Origin: QWQI01 sp964608915
Lineage (GTDB): Bacteria; Planctomycetota; Planctomycetia; Isosphaerales; Isosphaeraceae
Reading direction: 5' to 3'
NCBI GenBank assembly: GCA_964608915.1
Contig: CAZSQA010000012.1
Coordinates: 1-64,000 of the forward strand
DNA: 64,000 bases
Part shown: positions 43,015-51,010 of the stretch, piece after piece
Layout of the letters: every line of letters starts with the position of its first letter
Numbering within the stretch: position 1 is the stretch's first letter
The notes under the pieces: generated by a model
Told to the model about the DNA's origin: nothing
Database searches by the model: none
Seen by the model: only the letters and a program-made list of their open reading frames with translations
Program-made: the position numbers and the translations under genes

Positions 43015-44637
43015 TCAGTGGAATAACCAGCCACGCTTCTTTTCCGGCGCTCCCTGGGGCGAAGGCACAGGGCCCGTCGGCGGGGGCGGAGCAGGGGGCT
43101 CCCAGCCTGGCAGGTTCGGCGTAATGCCTTTTTCTTTGCAGAGGGCGATGTAGGCCTTCAGATACGCTTCCGTGGCGTCGCCGCCACCTCCGCCGCCGCC
43201 GCCATTGGGCACCGCCATATAGGTTTGCAGCGGGTTCGAAGTCGAAGGCGCCATGGCCATGGCGGGGTTGATTCCCACGAAGCCCCCCATGCCGGCCGGT
43301 GCGGCGAACAAGCTTGGTGATTCCGGATTCATGCGGATGCGCGGATAGCTCCGCTCGGCCAGCAGACGGCCGATTCCGCCCAGCATTCGATCCAGAATGT
43401 TCGGATTCGTCAGCATCATGCCCATGGCCATGGACCCGAGGCCTGCCGCGGGCTGAGCTCCGTAGCCCATCGCCGGACCAGCCGCATAGCCAGGCTGCGG
43501 TCCCGCGCCGTAGGCGGGTTGCGGTGCGCCATAAGCAGGCTCGGGCGCGGCCGGGGGCCCCATGGCAGGTTGCATCGGCGGCGCGGCCGTGAACGCGTTA
43601 GGAGCAGGGGCCATCATGGGAGCAGGCGCCATCATGGGCACAGGGGCCATGGCGGGTGCCATGTAAGTGACCTGGGGCGGCGGCGAGGGTGCGACCGTCA
43701 CGTTGAGCGGCGCCGGCTGCACGACGACCTGTCCGGCGGGAGGCGACACCATCACGGGAGCCGCGCTGGGCGGTGCGGCATAGACAGGCTGCTGAGGGAC
43801 GTAAGCATAAACGGGCTGGGCCGTCTGAGCAGGCGGTGCGGCATAGACAGGCTGTTGTTGTGGCGGCGGTGCCTGATAGGTCGTGGGGGGTGGTGCAGGC
43901 GCGTTCGGCGGCGTTTTCACGGGTGCCGGCGGCATTTGCTTGTTCGGCGTATCGTAAGCGTAATTCTGAGGGCTGGATTGTGCCGAGGATTGGGCGTACT
44001 GGTGCGTCGTCGCGGCGACCTGGGCGTCCTGCGTCGCTTGCGGGGGCTGCTGTTGCTGCTGAGCGGTATGCGTCGGAGCAGTTCCGGTCGTGACGGAAGC
44101 CCTCTGGACTCGGATCGTGCGTCGAGCGCCAGGGGTAGCCGCCTGATCAGCCAGCGAGCGTCCATTGAGCCCGGCGTGACGTTCCAGAAGGTCGCACAGG
44201 TCGGTTTCTGAGCTGGCTCCTTCCCGATAGCCGCCGAGCGTCAGCCCGCCTTTGCCGTCGTTGCGGTAGACGAGCACCGTCGGGATGGACTTCACGTTCA
44301 GCGACCGCACCCGCCGCGGGTCGGCCTCGGCACGCAGCTCGGCGATATTGAGGCTTTCGCCAAAGTGAGCGGCGAGTCTCGATCGAACCTGATCGCACCA
44401 GTCGACGCTCGATTGCAGCGCCCCGGATGTGACGACGACGAGCGTCGGCCGACCGGTGCGAGCCGTATCCTTCAGCGCGTCCATCCAGGAAGCGGATCCG
44501 GATGCGGTTACCGGCGCAACCTGCTGGGCCGCAGCGACGGGTGCGATCGACAAAGGCGAGCGATCGTACGCGATGCCCGCGGAGATCAGCCATAGCAAGG
44601 GGCGGCCGTATCGCCTGGTCCGTGAGTTCCGCAACAT
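43015..44637 (-). CDS. Secreted thioredoxin-fold protein with Pro/Ala/Gln-rich tail
   Basis: A 540-residue exported protein. After a signal peptide, about residues 45-155 resemble a thioredoxin fold with the cis-Pro segment KSIPTVLVYRN, but the redox CxxC is missing (only SSVDWCDQV). The rest is low complexity: Gln runs, PVYAAPP repeats and MAPAPMM repeats, ending in a short Gly run and a compact terminal segment. A role as a non-redox structural or adhesive protein is likely but inferred. AAGGAG eight bases before 44637 fixes the start. It forms a pair with the PKD-like gene just upstream (53-base gap). Confidence 0.75.
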   Translation of the reverse strand: MLRNSRTRRYGRPLLWLISAGIAYDRSPLSIAPVAAAQQVAPVTASGSASWMDALKDTARTGRPTLVVVTSGALQSSVDWCDQVRSRLAAHFGESLNIAELRAEADPRRVRSLNVKSIPTVLVYRNDGKGGLTLGGYREGASSETDLCDLLERHAGLNGRSLADQAATPGARRTIRVQRASVTTGTAPTHTAQQQQQPPQATQDAQVAATTHQYAQSSAQSSPQNYAYDTPNKQMPPAPVKTPPNAPAPPPTTYQAPPPQQQPVYAAPPAQTAQPVYAYVPQQPVYAAPPSAAPVMVSPPAGQVVVQPAPLNVTVAPSPPPQVTYMAPAMAPVPMMAPAPMMAPAPNAFTAAPPMQPAMGPPAAPEPAYGAPQPAYGAGPQPGYAAGPAMGYGAQPAAGLGSMAMGMMLTNPNILDRMLGGIGRLLAERSYPRIRMNPESPSLFAAPAGMGGFVGINPAMAMAPSTSNPLQTYMAVPNGGGGGGGGDATEAYLKAYIALCKEKGITPNLPGWEPPAPPPPTGPVPSPQGAPEKKRGWLFH

Positions 44638-44690
44638 GGGTCTCGCTCCTTGTCCGGCACGGAACTGACCGTGCCGCAACCGAAATTCGT

Positions 44691-45755
44691 TCAACGACGC
44701 TGTCCGCCGCGATTTCCGCCCGCAACAGGTTCCGCCCCGGCATTCCGGAAGCCTTCCGCAATGACTTTCAGGCCGTCGGCCAGCCGTGTTCGAGACGGGT
44801 CCGTCAGCGGCAATGTCCAGAGTCTGGCGTTAGACGGATCCATACCGGTCGGGGCAACCCAGGCCGAAAGCGCGGCAGTCAGCGGCTCGAATACCTGCCG
44901 GTTCCACGTGGCGGCGTCGGCGGTGTCGCCGTCGATCGCGGCCGTGATCCGGCGCGAGAGTTCCTGCTGTGCTTCGGCGTAAGAACCATAGAGGCTCATT
45001 TTGGCGGCGACATCGCTGAAGACTTCCGCCAGGGCGTCGACCGTTTCCGGCCGATGGGCCACTTTAGCGACCGCAGCGGTCGCGAGCCGGGCGAACAATT
45101 CCCGATTCGTGGGTCGCGGCTGATTCGAGGCCGCCGGCTCAGTCTCCGGGGGTTGCGCGGCGGGCGCCGTCATCGCCGCCTTGCGGCGCGCTTCGTCTTC
45201 AGGATGAGCGACAGCCGTCAGGATCACCGAATCGGGCTCGGAAATCTGACCGCCCTCCGCGACGACCAGCAGAAACTGGTAAACGCCAGGCTCCGGCGGC
45301 ACGACGACCAGATTGGGCCCCTGGGCGAAAGCCTCGCTGATTTGCGGCCCCGAGATTTGAATCCAGCGCAGGCCGATCCGCCCGGCCGGCTGGCTCTGGC
45401 CGCCGTTGAGCGTCGCCCGGCGCCCGGCATAAGCCAGCACGTCGTCTCCGGCCAAGGCTTTGGGGCCGGTCGCCTGATCGCCCGATTTCGGATCCGCCGG
45501 GTCATCGGCAGCGAACGTCGTCCTGTCCAGGTTTCGGTCTGTCGGAGCCGGCGAAACCACGGCGGAATAGGGAATCGCCGAACCTTTCGCGGTGCCGGTT
45601 CCCGATTGGCTGCTGGGCGAAACGAAAGCGTTGGCGGGCGGATGCGGATCCGTTCCATCCGTGCCTGCCGCGTGGTGGGCAAAAATGGCCGCCACGAGCG
45701 TGCAACACAAATTGACCTGACAGAAGCGGCTTTTCGCCGCGATTCGGAATCGCAT
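44691..45755 (-). CDS. Secreted protein with a PKD-like domain
   Basis: A 354-residue exported protein with a signal peptide (MRFRIAAKSRFCQVNLCCTL). A beta-sandwich of PKD type follows: DDVLAYAGRRATLNGG, RWIQISGPQ, and GVYQFLLVVAEGG. The last 150 residues are helical and Ala-rich. PKD domains are usual in cell-surface proteins. AGGA eight bases before 45755 supports this start over those at 45764 and 45773. Confidence 0.75.
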   Translation of the reverse strand: MRFRIAAKSRFCQVNLCCTLVAAIFAHHAAGTDGTDPHPPANAFVSPSSQSGTGTAKGSAIPYSAVVSPAPTDRNLDRTTFAADDPADPKSGDQATGPKALAGDDVLAYAGRRATLNGGQSQPAGRIGLRWIQISGPQISEAFAQGPNLVVVPPEPGVYQFLLVVAEGGQISEPDSVILTAVAHPEDEARRKAAMTAPAAQPPETEPAASNQPRPTNRELFARLATAAVAKVAHRPETVDALAEVFSDVAAKMSLYGSYAEAQQELSRRITAAIDGDTADAATWNRQVFEPLTAALSAWVAPTGMDPSNARLWTLPLTDPSRTRLADGLKVIAEGFRNAGAEPVAGGNRGGQRR

Positions 45756-46068
45756 CAGGCCCATCCTGGGCAAGGATTCGGAAATCCGCGCTCGACGAAA
45801 CGTCCATGCTTCGTCGCCTCATCATCCATCGGCATTCGCATGGCCAGGCTTGAGAAGCCACAGAAACCGGTCCTTTCGATATCTCCTAACTACCTACGAA
45901 AAAAGGGATTGAGCGATTCCGGAACAATCTCGTCACAAGTGTCGCGAAACGACACGGCAAAGTGGCCGTTTTCGGAAATCCCGGTCGAAATTGGCAAGGC
46001 GAACGGCTATCATTCCGAAAATCCCGAACTGAATTCCGTTTAACGCCGAAGCACCGGACACACCTAAG

Positions 46069-47376
46069 ATGACGACCCCTGCATTGTCACCGATCCCGGA
46101 TTCGCAACCGGAATTGCCCGCTGGCACCGATCAAGCCGCGACTCCCGCCAGGCGTCCGCGGCTGCTTTCGCTCGACCAGCTTCGGGGGTTGACGGTCGCT
46201 TCGATGTTCGTCGTCAACTTTTCCGGCGGCTTCCGGGCCATGCCGGATATCGTCAAACACCACGACGGCTACGAGACGCTGGCCGACTGGATCATGCCGA
46301 CATTTCTGTTCATGGTCGGTTTTTCGTTCCGTCTGTCGTGGCTCAGCAGCGTCAAACGGGTCGGCACCGGCAAGACGGTTCTGAAGTTTCTCGTTCGGGG
46401 CCTGATGCTCGTCGGCATTTCGCTGTTCCTGTATGCGGGCGAGGACGACATCAAGATCGAATCCTGGGAAAAATCGACCTGGGAAAGCTTGCGAACTTTG
46501 ATCGCCATCACCCTGAAAGCGAACTTGTGGGAAACGCTGGCCATCATCGGCTGTGCCCAGACACTGATGATCCCGTTCATCGGCCGCTCCTGGAAGACAC
46601 GCTTACTGGTGTTTCTCGGTCTGCTGGCCGGCCATACGGTGATTTCGTACCAGTTCAACTGGAACTTCGTGCATGGTCTGCCGAATTTTCTCGACGATTA
46701 CCTGGGGACCAAAGGCAAGCGGGCGTGGGACGGCGGATTTTTCGGCCTCATCGGGTGGTCGGCGCTGATCATCGCCGGGTCGTTGTGCCACGACTTCGTC
46801 ATGAGCCGCTCAAGCGCTGGCAAAGCCATACCGGGGCTGCTTTTCGGAGGAATTCTCCTGGCTTTCGTCGGCTGGGGCGTGCTCGGCAGCATGACGCGGC
46901 TATATGACGTGCCGAAAGATGCCACGGACGAGTTCAAGAAAGAGAAACTGGCGGCATCACCGGTCTGGCCCGATTTTTCCAAAGCGCAGGGGCGCTCGAT
47001 CGCCGAGATGATGCCCGAACCGCCGATGGTGCCGATCCCCGGCCCCGAAGTGCGCAAGTTCAATTACTGGATGATCTACAAGCGCATGGTCAGCGTGCCG
47101 TTCGTCGTGTTCAATACGGGCGTCGCGATGGCGTTATTGGGCCTGTTCATCGGGGCATGCGACATCGGCGGCCTGAGGATTCCGGCTTTCGACCGGTTCG
47201 GGCAAAACGCCCTGGCCGCCTATTGCGTGCACCATTACGTGGCCGATGTGCAACACCTGATCGTGCCGAAAGATTCGCCCTGGTGGTGGTGCTGGTTGAA
47301 CCTGCTGCTGTTCATGTTCATCGTGGACCGGGTCCTGGCCTGGATGCAGCGCAATCACATTCGGCTTTCGGTCTGA
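46069..47376 (+). CDS. Acyltransferase-like membrane protein (HGSNAT/YeiB type)
   Basis: A 435-residue membrane protein with about ten hydrophobic segments. The first helix region reads RLLSLDQLRGLTVASMF, the hallmark of the heparan-alpha-glucosaminide N-acetyltransferase/DUF5009 group, which moves acetyl groups across membranes to sugars. In bacteria the substrate is probably a cell-envelope glycan, but it is not known. A cytoplasmic or periplasmic loop of about 80 residues rich in Lys/Pro separates the later helices. Length is normal for bacterial members. Confidence 0.75.
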   Translation: MTTPALSPIPDSQPELPAGTDQAATPARRPRLLSLDQLRGLTVASMFVVNFSGGFRAMPDIVKHHDGYETLADWIMPTFLFMVGFSFRLSWLSSVKRVGTGKTVLKFLVRGLMLVGISLFLYAGEDDIKIESWEKSTWESLRTLIAITLKANLWETLAIIGCAQTLMIPFIGRSWKTRLLVFLGLLAGHTVISYQFNWNFVHGLPNFLDDYLGTKGKRAWDGGFFGLIGWSALIIAGSLCHDFVMSRSSAGKAIPGLLFGGILLAFVGWGVLGSMTRLYDVPKDATDEFKKEKLAASPVWPDFSKAQGRSIAEMMPEPPMVPIPGPEVRKFNYWMIYKRMVSVPFVVFNTGVAMALLGLFIGACDIGGLRIPAFDRFGQNALAAYCVHHYVADVQHLIVPKDSPWWWCWLNLLLFMFIVDRVLAWMQRNHIRLSV

Positions 47377-48027
47377 AACCTCGAATCGCCAGGTTTCTCG
47401 TGAAAGCGGGCGAATGGCCTCCGGTCATCCGGGGGCCATCGTTCATTTTTAGGGCAAGCCCTGGTTCGAACCAGTTATCGCATCGACCTCGCTCGAATTC
47501 GGGCATCCGGATTCGGCGGAAAATTCCAATAAAAGAACCCGGCTCCCCCCGAGGGAGCCGGGTCACAACCAGGGAGAACGACGCTTCGTGTCCTCTCTGT
47601 TCCAGAAATCGCACCGACCATCCGTTTGCCTCTTCAGGTCTTTGGTGCTGCATGTAATAGAAGCACGCCTCGTGCCAAAAGTCGTTCCGATGCCAAAAAT
47701 CGAAAATGAATTCTCGAATTCCTTTCTTTTTGGCGAAGAATCGGGGTGCCATAATCCGAGTAGCCCCTCCCCGAAACCCATCGACCGGCTGCGCTCTTGC
47801 CAAGACTGCCGACAGAATGGGCCGACCTGCACAATATCCGCACAACTTCTGCTTATCGTGTTCGCATTCACGAGAATCGGATAGCCATATTCGACCGAAT
47901 GGTCGTGAATTCCTAATTCAGGTTGCCGGAAATCGTAGGAATCGGTCAAACTGTGGGTCAAATCGAGATACCGAAACCGCGGATTCGATCGGACTTCGAA
48001 GACCAGAACTTGGGGGAGCGACAGAGG
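47377..48027. other. 650-base intergenic region with a minus-oriented terminator
   Basis: No gene is convincingly present. The region holds a strong hairpin at 47537-47563. On the minus strand a frame starting at 47752 (MAPRFFAKKKGIREF) has protein-like composition, but it runs through the hairpin into the upstream gene, so I do not call it. A GGGGGAG ribosome binding site at 48012-48018 belongs to the next gene. Confidence 0.5.
47520..47563 (-). terminator. Intrinsic terminator on the minus strand
   Basis: Ten-base-pair stem (47537-47546 with 47554-47563); read on the minus strand it is followed by TCTTTTATTGGAATTTTCC. Read on the plus strand there is no T run. It implies a minus-strand transcript from this intergenic region. 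Confidence 0.65.
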
Positions 48028-49689
48028 ATGTCGAGTCGTGTTTTCGTTTTGGGTTGGGACGGAGCCACTTGGGACATCCTCAAGCCATTGATGAATGAAG
48101 GCCGGCTGCCTGTGCTGCGTGGCCTGATGCAGCGGGGCGTTTCCGGCAAGCTCGATTCCGTCTTCCCGCCGCTGAGTCCCGTGGCGTGGACGACGGTGAT
48201 GACGGGCAAGAACCCGGGCAAGCACGGCATTTTCGAATTCGTCGAGCATGATCATAACCCGTTGAAAGGCCGCATCAATTCGAGCCGGCAGATCCGGTCC
48301 GAGCTGATCTGGGAAACGGCCGGCCGGTTCGGCAAACGCACGGTCGCCGGCGCGGTGCCGATGAGTTATCCGCCGCGGAAGGCACCCGGGTTTTTCGTCG
48401 GCGACTTCCTGAGCCCCGCCGACGCGCCCGATTTCTCGAGCGACGCGGCGGCGTTTCAGCGGTTGAAAGATGCTCTCGGCGGTTCTTATCACGCGTGGTC
48501 GACGAGCACCCACGACGGCGGTAACGAAGCTGTGGTGCTGAAGGATCTGACGACTTTTCTGGAAGAGCATCTGGCTGCGGTCGAACACATGGCGACGACC
48601 CACGAGTGGGATCTGTTCATGTATGACCTGATGGCCACGGACCGGATTCAGCATGAGCTCTGGCACGCATGGCAGCCGACCCACGAAAAGGCCAGGGGGC
48701 GTGATCTATCGAAGATTCGCGACGGCTTCGTGGCGTTCTGGGAAAAGGCGGACGCCGGACTCGGGCGAATTCTCGAACGCCTTGGGCCAGAGACGAACGT
48801 GATCCTCATGAGCGATCACGGTTTCGGGCCGATCGAACGGTACGTCAACTTTAACGTGTGGCTGCTGGACGAAGGCTTCGTTCGGCTCAAGGATTCGTTC
48901 TACGTACGCCAGAAGCACTGGTGTTACCGGCGGGGCGTCACGCCGGAATGGATCTATCGCGTGATGGCCCGGTTCGGCCTGGCCGATCAGCGCGTGAGCC
49001 GGTTTCAGGGCAAGCAGGACAACTTCTGGGACAGGCTGGCCACGAGCGTGTTCCTTTCTGCCCGGCATATCGACTGGGCGAATACCGTGGCCTATGCCCA
49101 GGGCAACTTCGGGCAGATCTTTCTGAACGTGAAGGGCCGTCAGCCTAACGGATGCGTCGACCCGAAGGACGTGCCGGCGGTGCTCGACAAAATCTCGGCC
49201 CGCCTGATGGCGCTGAAGAACCCGGAAACCGGCGAGCCGCTCGTCGAAAAAGTTTTGCGACAGGTCGATCTTTATCGAGGCCCGTTGAGCGACAAGGGGC
49301 CGGATCTGACCGTCGTCCTGAAAGACTGGAACTATCGTACGATCGGCCTGCACGAATTCACGACGCACAAGACGATCTGCCCATCGTTCGGCCCGACGGG
49401 CGACCACCGGATGGAAGGGATCCTCGTCGGAGTCGGCCCGGCATTCGAGCAGGGTGCGACGCCGCAAAACGCCAGCCTGCTGGATATTGCGCCGACGATC
49501 CTGCAACTGCTGGGTATTCCGGTGCCCGATGACATGGACGGCCGCGTGCTGACGGAACTGCTCAAACCCGATGCCGTTCGAACCATTCGCACACAATCGG
49601 CTGTCGACGCTGAAAAGTCGGCACACGGCGAAGATCAGGATGACGATGCCCTGGTACGTCAGCGTTTGGCGGATCTCGGGTATCTTTAA
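48028..49689 (+). CDS. Type I phosphodiesterase/nucleotide pyrophosphatase family protein
   Basis: A 553-residue alkaline-phosphatase superfamily enzyme. Metal and nucleophile positions are visible: GWDGATWD (9-16), SPVAWTTVMTGKNPGKHG (50-67) with a candidate Thr nucleophile, MSDHGFG in the middle and TGDHRMEG near the C-terminus. It has no signal peptide or membrane helix, so it may act in the cytoplasm. The substrate is unknown. GGGGGAG nine bases upstream sets the start at 48028 rather than 47923. Confidence 0.85.
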   Translation: MSSRVFVLGWDGATWDILKPLMNEGRLPVLRGLMQRGVSGKLDSVFPPLSPVAWTTVMTGKNPGKHGIFEFVEHDHNPLKGRINSSRQIRSELIWETAGRFGKRTVAGAVPMSYPPRKAPGFFVGDFLSPADAPDFSSDAAAFQRLKDALGGSYHAWSTSTHDGGNEAVVLKDLTTFLEEHLAAVEHMATTHEWDLFMYDLMATDRIQHELWHAWQPTHEKARGRDLSKIRDGFVAFWEKADAGLGRILERLGPETNVILMSDHGFGPIERYVNFNVWLLDEGFVRLKDSFYVRQKHWCYRRGVTPEWIYRVMARFGLADQRVSRFQGKQDNFWDRLATSVFLSARHIDWANTVAYAQGNFGQIFLNVKGRQPNGCVDPKDVPAVLDKISARLMALKNPETGEPLVEKVLRQVDLYRGPLSDKGPDLTVVLKDWNYRTIGLHEFTTHKTICPSFGPTGDHRMEGILVGVGPAFEQGATPQNASLLDIAPTILQLLGIPVPDDMDGRVLTELLKPDAVRTIRTQSAVDAEKSAHGEDQDDDALVRQRLADLGYL

Positions 49690-49912
49690 TCGAAGTCCCG
49701 CAAAAATGATGCGGCAGGGTGAGATTCGCGAGATGCGATGCCGCATTGGGTCGCGGGCTCTGCGCAAAGATTAGCGTTTTCTCGTGATTTTCCGAACGGG
49801 TCCGCAAGGAATCCGGCGCTGGGGCTTGCTTACGCTCGCTCAAGTGTCACTCTTGCGGTAAGGGTCGATTTCCGGCCACTCGGTTCGACAACTCACGTAC
49901 GGAAGGTGCGAA

Positions 49913-50875
49913 ATGATCAGGGAAGCACGATTTCGCCGCTCGCGAAAACTCGCTTTGTACGGATTCATGACTCTGTCGGCAATCGTTCCGTCGACGACGA
50001 CTCAGGCCGGCGGCTGGTGGAATCACAAGTCGATCGTCGCGATTCCGACCGGCCCGGCAGTCGGCACGGTGACGGGTGCCGCGCCGTATCAGATCTTCGC
50101 CGCCCCCGCGGCCGCACCGGCCATGACATACGCGCCTGCCATGAGCTACGCCCCGCAGATGAGTTATACACCGGCCATGAGCTATGCTCCGCAGATGAGT
50201 TATGCGCCCGCCATGAGTTACGCGCCACAGATGAGTTACGCCCCGCAGATGAGCTATGCGCCGGCCATGAGCTATGCCCCGCAGATGAGCTATGCCCCTG
50301 TGCAGGCGGCTGCGCCCCCGATGAATTTCGCGATTCCGATGCAGGCCGCCGCGCCGAATTTCTCGGCATCTCATGCCGAAGAGATCAAGAAGCGGCTGAG
50401 CGATTTCCTCAATGCCCAGGAACCTGCCGCCGCTGCGGCGGCTTCTTCGAAGTCGGACGACGAACAGTTCGCCAAACTGGGCAGGATGTTCGCGGCTTCT
50501 ATGGCGGCACAGGCCGCGGCTTCACCTCAGCCTGCCATGAGCTTCGCGCCGCAGATGAGCTATGCCCCTCAAATGAGTTATGTGCCGCAGATGCAGGCGG
50601 CTCCGGTGTCGATGTCACCGGTGCTCGTCGGTTACACCTATTCCGCTCCGGCTCCGGCCGCGGCTCCTGCGCCGCAGGCCTCTTTCGCTTCGGCGCAGCA
50701 GCCGATGACCGCAACGACTCAACAAGTCGTCGTGCAGCAGGTCGTTCAGCAGCCGGTCGTTCAACAGCAGGCGAATACGATGTCGCTGGTTCCGGTTCAG
50801 CTGTATCGTCAAAAGAGTTTCCTGGGGCATGAGAAGCTTAAGCCGCTGACGGTCTATCCTTACGGTGTACGCTGA
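49913..50875 (+). CDS. Secreted low-complexity protein with MSYAP(Q/A) repeats
   Basis: A 320-residue exported protein. After a signal peptide ending near TTTQAGG there is a block of at least nine tandem MSYAPQ/MSYAPA hexapeptides (about residues 72-128), then a helical part and a second shorter block of the same repeat. The C-terminus is Gln/Val-rich and ends in a basic segment. It is probably a cell-surface or matrix protein. A very strong terminator follows. Confidence 0.75.
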   Translation: MIREARFRRSRKLALYGFMTLSAIVPSTTTQAGGWWNHKSIVAIPTGPAVGTVTGAAPYQIFAAPAAAPAMTYAPAMSYAPQMSYTPAMSYAPQMSYAPAMSYAPQMSYAPQMSYAPAMSYAPQMSYAPVQAAAPPMNFAIPMQAAAPNFSASHAEEIKKRLSDFLNAQEPAAAAAASSKSDDEQFAKLGRMFAASMAAQAAASPQPAMSFAPQMSYAPQMSYVPQMQAAPVSMSPVLVGYTYSAPAPAAAPAPQASFASAQQPMTATTQQVVVQQVVQQPVVQQQANTMSLVPVQLYRQKSFLGHEKLKPLTVYPYGVR

Positions 50876-50904
50876 TTCTCTTCAGCAGGGATTTCAGGTT
50901 CGAT

Positions 50905-50950
50905 AAAACCGAAGAACCCCGGCGGATGATCCCCGGGGTTCTTCGGTTTT
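50905..50950 (+). terminator. Bidirectional terminator between convergent genes
   Basis: An 18-base-pair stem (50905-50922 with 50933-50950) whose ends are AAAA and TTTT, so it can act on both strands. It separates the repeat-protein gene from the M49-like gene on the minus strand. Confidence 0.9.
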
Positions 50951-51010
50951 CGTTCGAGATCGATTCGCAGAGTCGCGTCGGCCCGTGGCCCGTGATTCGG
51001 AACTGACGGT

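Noticed and set aside
47563..48684. 373-residue minus-strand frame overlapping the phosphodiesterase gene
   Set aside because: Most of it is antisense to a well-supported gene. Only its last part is in the gap, and that is discussed as a separate finding.
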